Notes: generated from the letters alone by a model not told the origin. A stretch of DNA of 64,000 bases from Sorangium aterium (GCF_028368935.1 NZ_JAQNDK010000001.1:2480001-2544000), one strand, 5' to 3'; shown: positions 45,407 through 54,610, numbered from the stretch's first letter. Made by a program: numbers and translations.

Positions 45407-45805
45407 CTAGAGGTCGCGTTCGAAGCCCGCGTAGGCCGTGGGCGACTCGCGGACGAGCACCCGCAGCGTCGCGCCCGAGCAAGGCGCCTCGTCTGCGGGT
45501 AGCCTCGCGATCTCCTCGGCGAGGAGCCCGGCCACGTGCTCGGCCACGCGCTCGGTCGTGGAGGTGCGCCCGGGGAAGGCCGGGTGCTCGTCGAGGTTCG
45601 TGTAGTCGATCGTGTCGAGCACCCGGCGCAGCGACGCGTGCAGCGCGCCGATGTCCATGACGACGTGGTGCGGGCCGAGCGCCTTCGCGCGGATCTCGAT
45701 CTCGACGGAGTACGTCGCGCCGTGCATCCGGGTCGCAGGGCCGAAGAACGGATCGGAGAAGCTGTGCGCGATCATCACGTGATCGCTGACGCCGAGGAGG
45801 AACAT
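45407..45805 (-). CDS. 6-pyruvoyl-tetrahydropterin synthase/QueD-like protein with altered active site
   Basis: A 132-residue T-fold protein. The N-terminal FLLGVSDHVMIAHSF gives one zinc histidine (His14). The usual C-x3-HGH block reads PATRMHGATY, so His28 is kept but the catalytic Cys and the last zinc His are replaced by Ala. The DIGALH and TNLDEHPAF segments and the final VRESPTAYAGFE keep the family's pterin-binding acid. It probably acts on a GTP- or riboflavin-derived ring in a modified way. It is last in an operon with RibD-like and alcohol dehydrogenase genes. Confidence 0.75.
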   Translation of the reverse strand: MFLLGVSDHVMIAHSFSDPFFGPATRMHGATYSVEIEIRAKALGPHHVVMDIGALHASLRRVLDTIDYTNLDEHPAFPGRTSTTERVAEHVAGLLAEEIARLPADEAPCSGATLRVLVRESPTAYAGFERDL

Positions 45806-45828
45806 GGCGGTGGCTGGGCCTCTACCCT

Positions 45829-46797
45829 CTAGGTTGCCTCTCGCGTAGCCGATCGTGCGCCGTACCGGAAGACCGTCTGCAGCCGCGCCCCGGGCTCGGC
45901 CGCGAGCTCTGCGTACACCGACGGCGCCGCGTCGAGCGGGACGGGCGGGTCCAGCAGCGCGTCGAGCGCCGGGTCTTCGAGGACGGCGCGGACGAGCGCG
46001 AAGCGGCGCGCGTGGTCCCAGCGGGGCGCGCGCTCCGGCGGGAGGGTCGAGACCTGGCTCGCCCGCAGGCGCAGGCGCCGGCGGTGGAACTCCGCGCCGA
46101 GCGCGACCGGGCTCGTCCGCGCCCCGTAGAACGACGCGACCGTCACCGTCGCCTCGCGCGCCGCGTGCGCGATCGCGCGGTCGAGCTCCTCCGGATGGCC
46201 GGTCGCGGCGATGACGGCGTCCGCATCGCCGCATGGCCGGTCGTCCTCCGGCCGGAGCGCCACAGCGGCGCCGAGCGCGAGGCCGACCTGGCGCCGCCGC
46301 TCGCTCGGCTCGACGAGCCGGACCACGGCCCCGGCGCGCCGCGCGAGCGCCACGATGAGGAGCCCGACGATCCCGCCGCCGAGCACCACCACGGCGTCCC
46401 CGAGCCCCAGCCCCGCGTCCCACACGCACGTGATCGCCGTCTCGAGGTTCGCGGCCAGCACCGCGCGCTCGGCCGGGATCGAGCGTGGAAGGCCGCGCGC
46501 CGCGCCCGGCCCGAGCAGGTGGAGATCGCCGTGGGGCGCGAGCGCGAAGACGCGGTCGCCCGGCCCGAGCGCCGCGCCCTCGCCGCGGGCGACGACCTCG
46601 CCGACCCACGCGTAGCCGTAGCGGCGCGGGTACGTCGGCGCGCATTCAGCGTCGGGCGCGTCGAGCGACGGGTCGAACGGCGTCGGCCCCTCGCCGCGGA
46701 AGAGCAGCAGCTCCGTCCCCTGGCTCACGCCCGACGCGAGCGCGCGCGCCACGACCTCGCCAGGCCCGGGTGCGCGCGGCGGGGCCCCCGGACGCAC
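45829..46797 (-). CDS. Zinc-type alcohol dehydrogenase-like protein (MDR family)
   Basis: A 322-residue medium-chain dehydrogenase/reductase. Nucleotide binding is visible in VVVLGGGIVGLLIVALARRA, and the N-terminal GroES-like part has ALASGVSQGTELLLFRG and RRYGYAWVGEVVARG. The coding signal continues upstream (ARELWFVRPGLVEV looks like the natural N-terminus), but no ATG, GTG or TTG exists there in this frame. The nearest start is the GTG at 46797; the true start may be non-standard or misread. The structural and catalytic zinc cysteines of classic ADHs are not evident. It lies between the RibD-like and PTPS-like genes. Confidence 0.75.
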   Translation of the reverse strand: MRPGAPPRAPGPGEVVARALASGVSQGTELLLFRGEGPTPFDPSLDAPDAECAPTYPRRYGYAWVGEVVARGEGAALGPGDRVFALAPHGDLHLLGPGAARGLPRSIPAERAVLAANLETAITCVWDAGLGLGDAVVVLGGGIVGLLIVALARRAGAVVRLVEPSERRRQVGLALGAAVALRPEDDRPCGDADAVIAATGHPEELDRAIAHAAREATVTVASFYGARTSPVALGAEFHRRRLRLRASQVSTLPPERAPRWDHARRFALVRAVLEDPALDALLDPPVPLDAAPSVYAELAAEPGARLQTVFRYGARSATREAT

Positions 46798-46888
46798 CTC
46801 GACGAGCCCCGGCCGGACAAACCAGAGCTCGCGGGCGAGGGGCGGGGCGGCGTCGCTCGGCGCGACGGCCCCGGGCGGCGCGGGCGCG

Positions 46889-47578
46889 TCAGTCGGGATA
46901 ACGCACCTCCCCTCGCAAGAGCACGTTGCCCCCGAGCAGCTCGACCGCCGGCTCGCGCAGGTCGATCGCCGACGCGAGCGGCGCCTCTCCCAGCGCGCCG
47001 ACCGCGGGGATCGCCGTGTCGCCGAGGAAGCGCGGCGCGATCTCCACCTCCGCGCGGTCAGCGAGGCGCGCGCGCAGGAACGAGGTGAGCACGGCGCCGC
47101 CCCCCTCGACGAGCAGCCGCCGCACGCCGCGCGCGTGGAGCTCGGCCAGCGCGTGCGGAAGCGAGACGAGGCCCTGGTCGTCCGCGGGCACGACGACCAC
47201 CTCTGCGCCGCGCTCCTCGAGCCGCGCCCGCGCCGCGTGCGGCGCGCGCCCCGCCGCGCCGAAGACGACAACGCGCCCGCCGGACGGCTGCCCGCTGCCG
47301 GACGGCTGCAGCAGGCGCGCCCCTTCCGGCACGCCGAGGGCGCTCGCCAGCACCACGCGCGTCGGCTGGCGCCCCTCGCACCCGCGCAGGGTCAGCAGCG
47401 GATCGTCGATCACGACGGTGCGGATCCCCACGAGCACCGCGTCGTGCTCCGCGCGCGCCCGGTGGGCGCACACCATCCCTGCGGGCGTGCTGAGCATGAC
47501 GCGCTGGTCCTGGGCCGCGATGCGGCCGTCGAGCGTCTGGGCGAAGTGGAGCGTGACCCGCGGGCGCGGCAGGCTCAT
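46889..47578 (-). CDS. RibD C-terminal (pyrimidine reductase/DHFR-like) protein
   Basis: A 229-residue stand-alone RibD reductase domain. The signature RVTLHFAQTLDGRIA, the DAVLVGIRTVVIDDP segment and the GVRRLLVEGGGAVLTSFL loop match the 5-amino-6-ribosylaminouracil reductase family of riboflavin biosynthesis. The deaminase domain of true RibD is absent. Beside the dehydrogenase and PTPS-like genes this resembles clusters, known to me mainly from actinobacteria, that make uncharacterised pterin- or flavin-related compounds. Start ATG 47578. Confidence 0.85.
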   Translation of the reverse strand: MSLPRPRVTLHFAQTLDGRIAAQDQRVMLSTPAGMVCAHRARAEHDAVLVGIRTVVIDDPLLTLRGCEGRQPTRVVLASALGVPEGARLLQPSGSGQPSGGRVVVFGAAGRAPHAARARLEERGAEVVVVPADDQGLVSLPHALAELHARGVRRLLVEGGGAVLTSFLRARLADRAEVEIAPRFLGDTAIPAVGALGEAPLASAIDLREPAVELLGGNVLLRGEVRYPD

Positions 47579-48071
47579 GGCGCGCTCGCTGGTGCGCGTC
47601 CGGCGCGAGCCAACGCGCGGGTGAGAGGGGACTTTGCCTCCGTCCCGAGCCGGCAGTGGAGCCTCGATGGCACGACGGCACTCTAGACCAGAACGTGGGA
47701 ACCGGGGAGGAGCGCAAGCACCCGGTCCCCAGTTTCACGCTTTCTGGGAACGCGTTCATCTCCGCAACCAACGGCCTCATCCGTCATCGAGCGACTCGGA
47801 GCATCGATGAAGATCAGCGAGGCACGGTTCGAGCGTCCCTCTGGCGACTCCAACCCTCGATGGGGGCAAGAGCGATGTCGACCGGCGCTCCCACGCGAAC
47901 ACGCAAAGCGTCGAGGTCGCCGGAGCGACGACGTCAAGTCCGTGAAGCGCGTGACGCGGGGCACGCCGCATTTTTCGAGTCGAGCGGTGATGCCATCGCT
48001 GTTGCTACAATTGTTCAAGTCGCGGGTTGCTTTTTTGCGCACGGCCGTGCCGTGCGCCTGTGTGCAGGTGT
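47579..48071. other. Divergent intergenic stretch, no supported gene
   Basis: This 493-bp gap separates the RibD-like operon from the GH12-like gene. Overlapping frames exist on both strands (47683-48042 minus, 47807-48166 plus), but codon composition and lack of motifs argue against genes. No clear promoter was seen. Confidence 0.4.
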
Positions 48072-49178
48072 ATGTTGCGCGCCATGCACGCGCATTCCTT
48101 GGCCGAATCTCTTGCGCTTCTCACGCTGACGGCGACTCTCGCCGCCGGTTGCTCTGGATCTTCTGACGCTGACGACGGAGACACCGGCGCTGCGGCGAGC
48201 TCTGGCGGGCTACCGAGCGCGAGCGCCTCGACGGGCGACGCTGCGAGCGGCAGCGGCGGCTCGATCTCGAGCAGCAACGGCGTCACCAGCGGCGCCGGCG
48301 TCACCAGCGGCGCCGGCGTCACCAGCGGCGCCGGCGGCGCGGGCAGCACCGGCGGCAGCACCACGGCGGGAACGGGCGGCGCGGCGGCAGGTACCGGAGG
48401 CAGCGGCGACGCGAGCAGCACCACGGCAGGGACGGGCGGCGCCGCGAACCCGGGCTCCGAGCTCGGCAACGGCGCCATGGAGGGCTCCGGCAGATCGAGC
48501 GAGCGGTACGAAACGGGCCTCGTCTCGCGCGACGGCACGCCGTACGTGCTCATCACCAACGGCTGGGGCCCCGGCTTCGGCAACCACACCGTCTCGTGGG
48601 AAGGCACGTCGTTCACGGTGGAGAGCATGAGCGGCTCGGCCGGCTCGATGGGGCAACCCGCCTCGTATCCGACCGTCTTTTGCGGCCGATACTCGGTGAA
48701 GGAGGTGCCGGATTGCGGCTTGCCGGCGCCGAGCAGCTCCATCAAGAGCCTGCGCACGGGCTGGCGCTGGGCGAAAAATGGCAACGAGGGCCAGTACAAC
48801 GCCGCGTACGACATCTGGATGGGCAACGGCACGCAGCTCCGCGGCTACCTCATGGTGTGGCTGCGCGATCCGACGCGCTATCAGCCCGCCGGGCAGCCGA
48901 ACGCCGCGCACCAGGGCGTGACGGTCGCGAACGTCCCCGGCAAGTGGAACATCTGGAACGGCATGGTGAACGGCCTGCCGATCGTGAACTGGGTGCGCGC
49001 CGAGGGGCAAGACAGCTCGGAGATCGAGTTCGACGTGATGGACTTCGTGCGCGACGCGGAGACGCGCGGCCTCAGCGTCCCCGGCGACACGGTCAACGCG
49101 GTCGCCGTCGGGTTCGAGATCTGGGAAGGCCCGATCACGAACCTGAAGAGCCTCGACTTCTACGTCGACGTGAACTGA
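48072..49178 (+). CDS. GH12-like endoglucanase lipoprotein
   Basis: A 368-residue surface lipoprotein. The signal ends in lipobox LAAGC, and a long linker follows with three VTSGAG units and Thr/Gly repeats. The C-terminal ~230 residues follow the GH12 jelly-roll (YVLITNGWGPGFGNHTVSWE, AAYDIWMGNG). The acid/base position is Glu349 in VGFEIWEG. The usual nucleophile strand (GYE-hydrophobic-MIWL) reads GYLMVWL here (residues 258-264), so that Glu appears missing. Start ATG 48072 (48084 possible). Enzymatic activity is therefore uncertain. Confidence 0.75.
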   Translation: MLRAMHAHSLAESLALLTLTATLAAGCSGSSDADDGDTGAAASSGGLPSASASTGDAASGSGGSISSSNGVTSGAGVTSGAGVTSGAGGAGSTGGSTTAGTGGAAAGTGGSGDASSTTAGTGGAANPGSELGNGAMEGSGRSSERYETGLVSRDGTPYVLITNGWGPGFGNHTVSWEGTSFTVESMSGSAGSMGQPASYPTVFCGRYSVKEVPDCGLPAPSSSIKSLRTGWRWAKNGNEGQYNAAYDIWMGNGTQLRGYLMVWLRDPTRYQPAGQPNAAHQGVTVANVPGKWNIWNGMVNGLPIVNWVRAEGQDSSEIEFDVMDFVRDAETRGLSVPGDTVNAVAVGFEIWEGPITNLKSLDFYVDVN

Positions 49179-49229
49179 GCGCCGCCGCTCGCTTGCCGCG
49201 CAGGCCCAGGCGCCCTATCGCGGGGCGCG

Positions 49230-49919
49230 ATGCCCATCAGCTGGCCGGATCTCTCCTCGCGTTGCGAGCGCGCTGGCCTCCCGCTCCGCGGCGGCTTCCA
49301 CCCGCGCGAGGGCGACGGCGTGCCTGCGGCAGGCGACCTCCCCGCGGGGACGCTCGTCCTTCTCGGCAACGCCGGCCCGTCGATGTGGCGCGCGTTCTCG
49401 TGCGCCCGCAAGGACGCCCCCGATCTCGCGCTCGACGACTGGACCGTCGCGGTCGTCTCCCCGCTCGCGGCGGAGCTCGGCGCGACTGCCCTGTTTCCCT
49501 TCACCGGCCCTCCCTACTGGCCGTTCCAGCGCTGGGCGCAGCAGGCCGAGGCGCTGTCCCCGTCGCCCCTCGCCATCCTCATCCACCCGCGATTCGGCCT
49601 CTGGCACGGGTACCGCGCCGCCCTCGTCTTCGCGGAGCGGCTGTCGCTCCCGCCGCGCGAGGACCTGGCGAGCCCCTGCGCCTCGTGCGCCGGCCAGCCC
49701 TGTTTGAGCGCCTGCCCCGTTTCCGCGTTCTCCCCTGGCAGCTACGATGTCGCCGCGTGCGTCGGCCACCTCCACGCCGGGCCAGGCGCGACGTGCATGA
49801 CGGGAGGGTGCCTGTCGCGCCGCGCCTGCCCGATCGGGCAGGAGCACATTTATCCCGACGAGCAGCGCGAGTTCCACATGCGCGCGTTCCGGCGCGCGAT
49901 GTCGAGCACGGGCGGCTAG
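49230..49919 (+). CDS. 4Fe-4S ferredoxin-type protein, QueG-like C-terminus
   Basis: A 229-residue protein with an N-terminal alpha/beta region (GTLVLLGNAGPSMWRAF, WTVAVVSPLAAELGAT) and a C-terminal iron-sulfur part with CASCAGQPCLSACPVSAF and CLSRRACPIG. This resembles the [4Fe-4S] half of epoxyqueuosine reductase-like proteins but lacks the cobalamin domain. To my memory it is a conserved hypothetical of proteobacteria. It is 51 bp downstream of the GH12-like gene and is followed by acyl-CoA synthetase. Confidence 0.75.
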   Translation: MPISWPDLSSRCERAGLPLRGGFHPREGDGVPAAGDLPAGTLVLLGNAGPSMWRAFSCARKDAPDLALDDWTVAVVSPLAAELGATALFPFTGPPYWPFQRWAQQAEALSPSPLAILIHPRFGLWHGYRAALVFAERLSLPPREDLASPCASCAGQPCLSACPVSAFSPGSYDVAACVGHLHAGPGATCMTGGCLSRRACPIGQEHIYPDEQREFHMRAFRRAMSSTGG

Positions 49920-50030
49920 ACAGAGGTAGTCTCGGTTTCGGGGGGCGGGGCCGCTGTCTCGCGGCGCCTCGAACAGCCCTCCTGACTCGACGGATCCCCG
50001 CGCCTCGCGCGGGACGAGGAGGCACCGCCC

Positions 50031-51677
50031 ATGCTCGCCGGCCGCATGATGGATTACCCGCTCACGCTGACCCACTTCCTCGACCGGGCGCGGACGTACC
50101 ACGCGCGCTGCGAGATCGTGACCCAGAACCCGGACAGGACGGTCTCCCGCTCCACGTACGCCGATCTCCACCGCCGCGCGTCGAAGCTCGCGCACGCGCT
50201 CACGCGGCTCGGCGTCCGCGCGGGCGACCGCGTCGCGACGCTCTGCTGGAACCACGCCCGGCACCTGGAGCTCTACCTCGGCGTCCCGGCCATGGGCGCG
50301 GTCCTCCACACCCTGAACCTGCGCCTCCACCCGAGCGAGCTCGGGTACATCGCCTCGCACGCCGAGGACAAGGTCGTCGTCGTCGACCGCTCGCTCCTCC
50401 CGCTCTTCCGCAAGTTCGCGCCGGAGGTCCGCAGCATCCAGCGCGTGCTGGTCCTCGACGACGACGGGCCCGTGGATCCGGCGGCGGGCGACGGGCTCGA
50501 CTACGAGGCGCTGCTCGCGCCCGAGCCGGATCACTTCGACTTCCCGAGCCTGGATGAGCGCTCCGCCGCCATGCTCTGCTACACGTCGGGGACGACCGGC
50601 AACCCCAAGGGCGTGGCCTACAGCCACCGCTCGATCGTGCTCCACACGCTGGTCTCCTGCATGCACGACGCGCTCGGCTTCCGCGACCGCGACATCGTCC
50701 TTCCGGTGGTGCCCATGTTCCACGCGATGGCCTGGGGGCTGCCGTACGCGGCGATCGCGACCGGCGCGAGCCTCGTGCTCCCCGGCCCGCACCTCGACGC
50801 CTCGTCGCTGCTCGACCTCATGGCCAGGGAGCGCGTCACGTTCGCCGCGGGCGTCCCCACGATCTGGCTCGGCATCCTCGCGCTCCTCGACGAGCACCCG
50901 AAGCGCTGGGATCTCTCGTCGATGCGCGCCATGGTGATCGGCGGCTCGGCGGCGCCGCCCGCGCTCATCGACGGCTTCCGCGCGCGGCACGGGCTCGTGG
51001 TCCTCCACGCCTGGGGGATGACCGAGACCAACCCGCTCGGCACCGTCGCCCACGTCCGGAGCAGCCTTGGCCGCCTCCGCGAGGACCCGGCCGCGTCGCT
51101 GCAGACGCGCGCGTCGCAGGGCTACCCGGTCCCGTTCATCGATCAGCGCCACGTCGACGCGGGCGACCGGCCGCTGCCCTGGGACGGCAGGACGATGGGC
51201 GAGCTCGAGGTGCGGGGCCCCTGGGTCGCCTCATCGTACTTCGGCGGCGAGGGCGAGGACCGCTTCACGAAGGACGGCTGGTTCAAGACCGGCGACGTCG
51301 TGACGATCGACGGCGAGGGCTACATGCGCATCGCGGATCGCACGAAGGACGTGATCAAGTCGGGCGGCGAGTGGATCAGCTCGGTCGCGCTCGAGAACGC
51401 GCTCATGAGCCACCCGGCCGTCCTGGAGGCCGCGGTGTTCGCGGCGCGGCACCCCCTCTGGGGCGAGCGCCCGCTCGCCGCGATCGTCCTGCGGCAGGGC
51501 CAGAGCGCCTCGAAAGAGCAGCTCCACGCCCTCCTCGAGCCGCGCTTCGCGAAGTTCTGGCTCCCGGACGAGTACCTCTTCCTCGAGCGGATCCCGCGCA
51601 CCTCGACCGGCAAGTTCCTCAAATCGAAGCTGCGCGAGGAGTTCGCCGATCTCCTGGAGAGGAAGGGTTCCGGATGA
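50031..51677 (+). CDS. Acyl-CoA synthetase (AMP-forming), medium/long chain
   Basis: A 548-residue ANL-superfamily ligase that activates a fatty acid with ATP and CoA. The P-loop-like motif is CYTSGTTGNPKGVAYSHRS, and later come WGMTETNPLGTV, DGWFKTGDVVTID and the C-terminal lysine region RTSTGKFLKSKL. The family resembles FadD-type long-chain ligases of myxobacteria. Start ATG 50031. A hotdog thioesterase gene follows 47 bp downstream, suggesting fatty-acyl-CoA turnover in one operon. Confidence 0.92.
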   Translation: MLAGRMMDYPLTLTHFLDRARTYHARCEIVTQNPDRTVSRSTYADLHRRASKLAHALTRLGVRAGDRVATLCWNHARHLELYLGVPAMGAVLHTLNLRLHPSELGYIASHAEDKVVVVDRSLLPLFRKFAPEVRSIQRVLVLDDDGPVDPAAGDGLDYEALLAPEPDHFDFPSLDERSAAMLCYTSGTTGNPKGVAYSHRSIVLHTLVSCMHDALGFRDRDIVLPVVPMFHAMAWGLPYAAIATGASLVLPGPHLDASSLLDLMARERVTFAAGVPTIWLGILALLDEHPKRWDLSSMRAMVIGGSAAPPALIDGFRARHGLVVLHAWGMTETNPLGTVAHVRSSLGRLREDPAASLQTRASQGYPVPFIDQRHVDAGDRPLPWDGRTMGELEVRGPWVASSYFGGEGEDRFTKDGWFKTGDVVTIDGEGYMRIADRTKDVIKSGGEWISSVALENALMSHPAVLEAAVFAARHPLWGERPLAAIVLRQGQSASKEQLHALLEPRFAKFWLPDEYLFLERIPRTSTGKFLKSKLREEFADLLERKGSG

Positions 51678-51724
51678 CGCGCTGACGCGCCCGGGGAGAA
51701 ATCGCCGGAAGCTCCCGGCAAGGC

Positions 51725-52204
51725 GTGTACTACGCTGCCGCCATAGCCGAAGGGGAACCCGAGGATTTCGCCGCCGCGCTGAACACCGCGGCCATCGACG
51801 GCTGGATCAGCGCCATGGGTCTCCGGCTGATCCGCGCCACGCGCGACGAGGTGGAGGCCGAGCTCGACATCGGGCCGCAGCACCGGCAGGCCTATGGCAT
51901 CGTCCACGGCGGCGTCCACGCGGGCATCGTGGAGACGCTGGCGTCGATCGGGGCCGCGCTCCACGCCCTGCCGGACGGCCGCTCGGTCGTCGGGCTCGAG
52001 AACCACACGAGCTTCCTGCGCGCGGTCCGGTCGGGGCGGCTGCGCGCCACCGCGCGCCCGCTCGACCGCGGGCGGCGCACCCAGGTCTGGGAAGGCTCGG
52101 TCTACGACGAGGAGGGCCGGCTCTGCGCCTCGGGGCGCGTGCGCCTCCTCGTCCTGGAGCCGGACGCGACGCTCGCCGGGCAGCGCGCCGGCACGCCCGG
52201 GTGA
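51725..52204 (+). CDS. PaaI-family hotdog thioesterase
   Basis: A 159-residue hotdog protein. The motif GIVHGGVHAGIVETLASIGA has the conserved Gly-Gly and a Glu in the active helix, and NHTSFLRAVRSG is the dimer-side strand. It probably hydrolyses aromatic or medium-chain acyl-CoA. The start is GTG 51725; no strong ribosome binding site is seen, but translation may be coupled to the acyl-CoA synthetase gene just upstream. Substrate unknown. Confidence 0.8.
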   Translation: MYYAAAIAEGEPEDFAAALNTAAIDGWISAMGLRLIRATRDEVEAELDIGPQHRQAYGIVHGGVHAGIVETLASIGAALHALPDGRSVVGLENHTSFLRAVRSGRLRATARPLDRGRRTQVWEGSVYDEEGRLCASGRVRLLVLEPDATLAGQRAGTPG

Positions 52205-52344
52205 TCGCCGACCGCGCGTGCGCCTGACCGCCACCTCGCCCGACCCCTGATGGCCCGATCGCCGGCTCGCCTGACCTCCGGATTGCCCGCTCGCCCGATT
52301 GCCCGCTCGCCCGATCGCCTTACACCCTTCACGAGGCCCCCTCG

Positions 52345-53409
52345 TTGCGCGACGCAGCCGCCCTCCGGATGATCGACGACATTCCCCGGCTCGGCTGGGT
52401 CGGCGCGCCCTCGCCGGTCACGGCGCTGCCGCGGCTCGCCTCCGCGCTGGGCATCGAGTTCCTCGGCGTCAAGCGCGACGACCTCTGCGAGCCCCTCCAC
52501 GGCGGGATGAAGATGCGGAAGCTCGACTACGTGCTCGCCGCGCCCCCCTTCTCGACCGCGACGGCGTGGTCCGCGGCCGGCGGCATCGGCTCGGGCAACG
52601 TGGCTGCGCTCGTCGCCGCGGCCCAGCGGCTCGGCCGGAGGGTGCACGCGCACCTCTTCTGGACCGACCTCTCCAGGGGCGTGCTCGACAACCTCGCGTT
52701 CACCGCCTCGGGCCCGGCCTCGATCCGCTTCTACCCGTCGCGCGCCGCGCTCGCGCTCGCGCGCCCTTCGCTCTTCCTGCCGCTCCGCGCGAGGGACGAC
52801 GACGGCGCGGCGATCGTGCCGCTCGGCGCCACGTCGGCGCTCGGCATGGTGGGCGCCGCGCGCGCGGCGCTCGAGCTCGGCGCGCAGATCCGGGCCGGCG
52901 AGCTCCCCGAGCCCGCGCGCGTCTACGTGCCGCTCGGCTCCGGCGGCACCGCCGCCGGGCTCGCCGTCGGGCTCGCGCTCGGCGGCCTGCGGTCGCGGGT
53001 CGTCGCCGTCGCCGTGGTCGAGCGCCTCCTCGCCTCGCGCTTCCGCCTCCGCGCCCTCACCGCCGAGCTCCGCGCCGCGCTCGCGCAGCGGGGCGTCGCG
53101 CCCGTGCCCCCCGCGGCGCCGATCGACGTCGTGCACGGCTACCTGGGCCGCGGGTATGGCTCGCCCACGCCCGCGTCGCTCGCCGCCTGCGACGCCCTCG
53201 CCGCCGAGGGGATCTCGCTGGAGCCGGTCTACACCGGCAAGGCCATGGCCGCGCTCATGGCGCACGCGCGCGAGCGCCGGCTCGGCCCGGTGCTGTTCTG
53301 GCAAACCGCGCGGCGCGAGCCCCTGCCCCGGAGCGACGGTTTCTGCGAGCGGCTCCCGGCCGCGCTGTCGCGGCGCCTCGGCGCCCACTGCGGCGGCGGA
53401 TCTCGATAA
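52345..53409 (+). CDS. PLP-dependent enzyme, ACC deaminase/D-cysteine desulfhydrase-like
   Basis: A 354-residue fold-type II PLP enzyme. The PLP lysine is expected at Lys56 in LHGGMKMRKLDYVL; relatives have GNK-x-RK, so Asn has become Met here. The phosphate loop is VYVPLGSGGTAAGLAVGL, and GGIGSGNVAALVAAA is the substrate loop. It could open 1-aminocyclopropane-1-carboxylate or cleave a D-amino acid. Start TTG 52345 (ATG 52369 possible). Upstream 60 bp are short GATTGCCCGCTCGCCC-type repeats. Confidence 0.75.
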   Translation: MRDAAALRMIDDIPRLGWVGAPSPVTALPRLASALGIEFLGVKRDDLCEPLHGGMKMRKLDYVLAAPPFSTATAWSAAGGIGSGNVAALVAAAQRLGRRVHAHLFWTDLSRGVLDNLAFTASGPASIRFYPSRAALALARPSLFLPLRARDDDGAAIVPLGATSALGMVGAARAALELGAQIRAGELPEPARVYVPLGSGGTAAGLAVGLALGGLRSRVVAVAVVERLLASRFRLRALTAELRAALAQRGVAPVPPAAPIDVVHGYLGRGYGSPTPASLAACDALAAEGISLEPVYTGKAMAALMAHARERRLGPVLFWQTARREPLPRSDGFCERLPAALSRRLGAHCGGGSR

Positions 53410-53677
53410 ACGACCTACATCTCGGCGCCTCCCCGGCGCTCGGGCGCTGTCGCTCAGCTGCACTTTTCTCCGCTTCGGCCTCGCGCTGCCAGCGTACGGC
53501 GGCAATTTTCTGGATCGCACCGCCATTGCGACGAGATAGAATTGCTGTCTCACTTGCGTCCTCGGCGACCGCCGGAAGCGCCGCGCGCCGCGCACGAACG
53601 ACGCGCAAAACATGCGCAGACCACGCACAACGGACGCGCAGACCACGCGCGATGTCCCCCACAGAAGGAGTCTTCAC

Positions 53678-54541
53678 ATGCTTAGGCCGCTACAGTCGAA
53701 CTGGTGTGCTCCGCTCGCGACAATGCTGGTGCTGGCCGGGGTCGCGTGCGGGGGAAGCTCCGAGGGCTCGGGCGACTCCAGCAACACCTCCGGCGCCGGC
53801 GCTGGCGCTGGCGCGGGCACGAGCAGCGGCGACTTCGGGTCCGGCGTGTCGGCGGGCGCGGGCAACGGGAACGGCAGCAGCGGCAGCGGCGACGGGTGCA
53901 ACGCGAGCCTCACGGGCATCGTGCGCGACTTCCGCGCCTACGACGGCGGCAAGGGGCACCCCGACTTCGAGACGTTCACGGGCCAGGGCCTGAAAGGCAT
54001 CGTCGAGCGCGAGCTGGGCCCGGATCAGAAGCCCGTCTATGCGCACCCGGGGGGCACCGAGCACACGACCGGGCCAGACGAGTTCAAGCAGTGGTACCGC
54101 GACGTCGACGGCGTGAACATGCCGATCCAGTTCACGATCACGCCCGTGGTCGGCGCCGACGGCATTGCCACCTACGAGAACCGGGCCTTCTTCCCGATCG
54201 ACGAGCAGGGCTTCGGGAACGAAGGGAGGCAGCACAACTACCACTTCACGTTCGAGCTCCACATGACGTTCGTGTACAACGGCGGCGAGGAGTTCAGGTT
54301 CTCCGGCGACGACGATCTCTGGGTGTTCATCAACAACCGGCTCGCCATCGATCTGGGCGGCCTCCACGGCCCGCAGGACGACAGGCTCGACCTCGACGCG
54401 ATGGCGAACGAGCTGGGGATCACGCCCGGGCAGGAGTACGCACTCGACTTCTTCCACGCCGAGCGGCACACGAGCGAGTCGAACTTCACCATCCAGTCGA
54501 CGCTCGCGTTCACGAACTGCGAGCCCATCTTTGTCGACTGA
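53678..54541 (+). CDS. Fibro-slime domain lipoprotein
   Basis: A 287-residue surface lipoprotein. ATG 53678 is seven bases after AAGGAG. The lipobox is AGVACG, followed by a Gly/Ala/Ser linker. The domain starts LTGIVRDFRAYDGGKGHPDF and has the fibro-slime/PA14-related core RFSGDDDLWVFINNRLAIDL with GGLHG, likely a calcium- or glycan-binding beta-sandwich. To my memory such domains occur in secreted Fibrobacter and myxobacterial adhesins. No catalytic site. A role in attachment to polysaccharide is inferred. Confidence 0.85.
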   Translation: MLRPLQSNWCAPLATMLVLAGVACGGSSEGSGDSSNTSGAGAGAGAGTSSGDFGSGVSAGAGNGNGSSGSGDGCNASLTGIVRDFRAYDGGKGHPDFETFTGQGLKGIVERELGPDQKPVYAHPGGTEHTTGPDEFKQWYRDVDGVNMPIQFTITPVVGADGIATYENRAFFPIDEQGFGNEGRQHNYHFTFELHMTFVYNGGEEFRFSGDDDLWVFINNRLAIDLGGLHGPQDDRLDLDAMANELGITPGQEYALDFFHAERHTSESNFTIQSTLAFTNCEPIFVD

Positions 54542-54577
54542 GCGGCTCCACTGAGCGGCTCCACTGAGCGGCTCGAC
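54539..54577 (+). repeat. Three 13-bp tandem repeats at the fibro-slime stop codon
   Basis: TGAGCGGCTCCAC is repeated three times (last copy with one change), starting with the stop codon itself. It is an effect of local duplication. Confidence 0.8.
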
Positions 54578-54610
54578 GGATCCGCTCGACCTATCCTGCG
54601 CAGCGAGGGC

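Noticed and set aside
45052-45410. Small plus-strand genes upstream of the nitrate operon
   Set aside because: No ribosome binding site, Arg/Ser-rich composition and no homology pattern.
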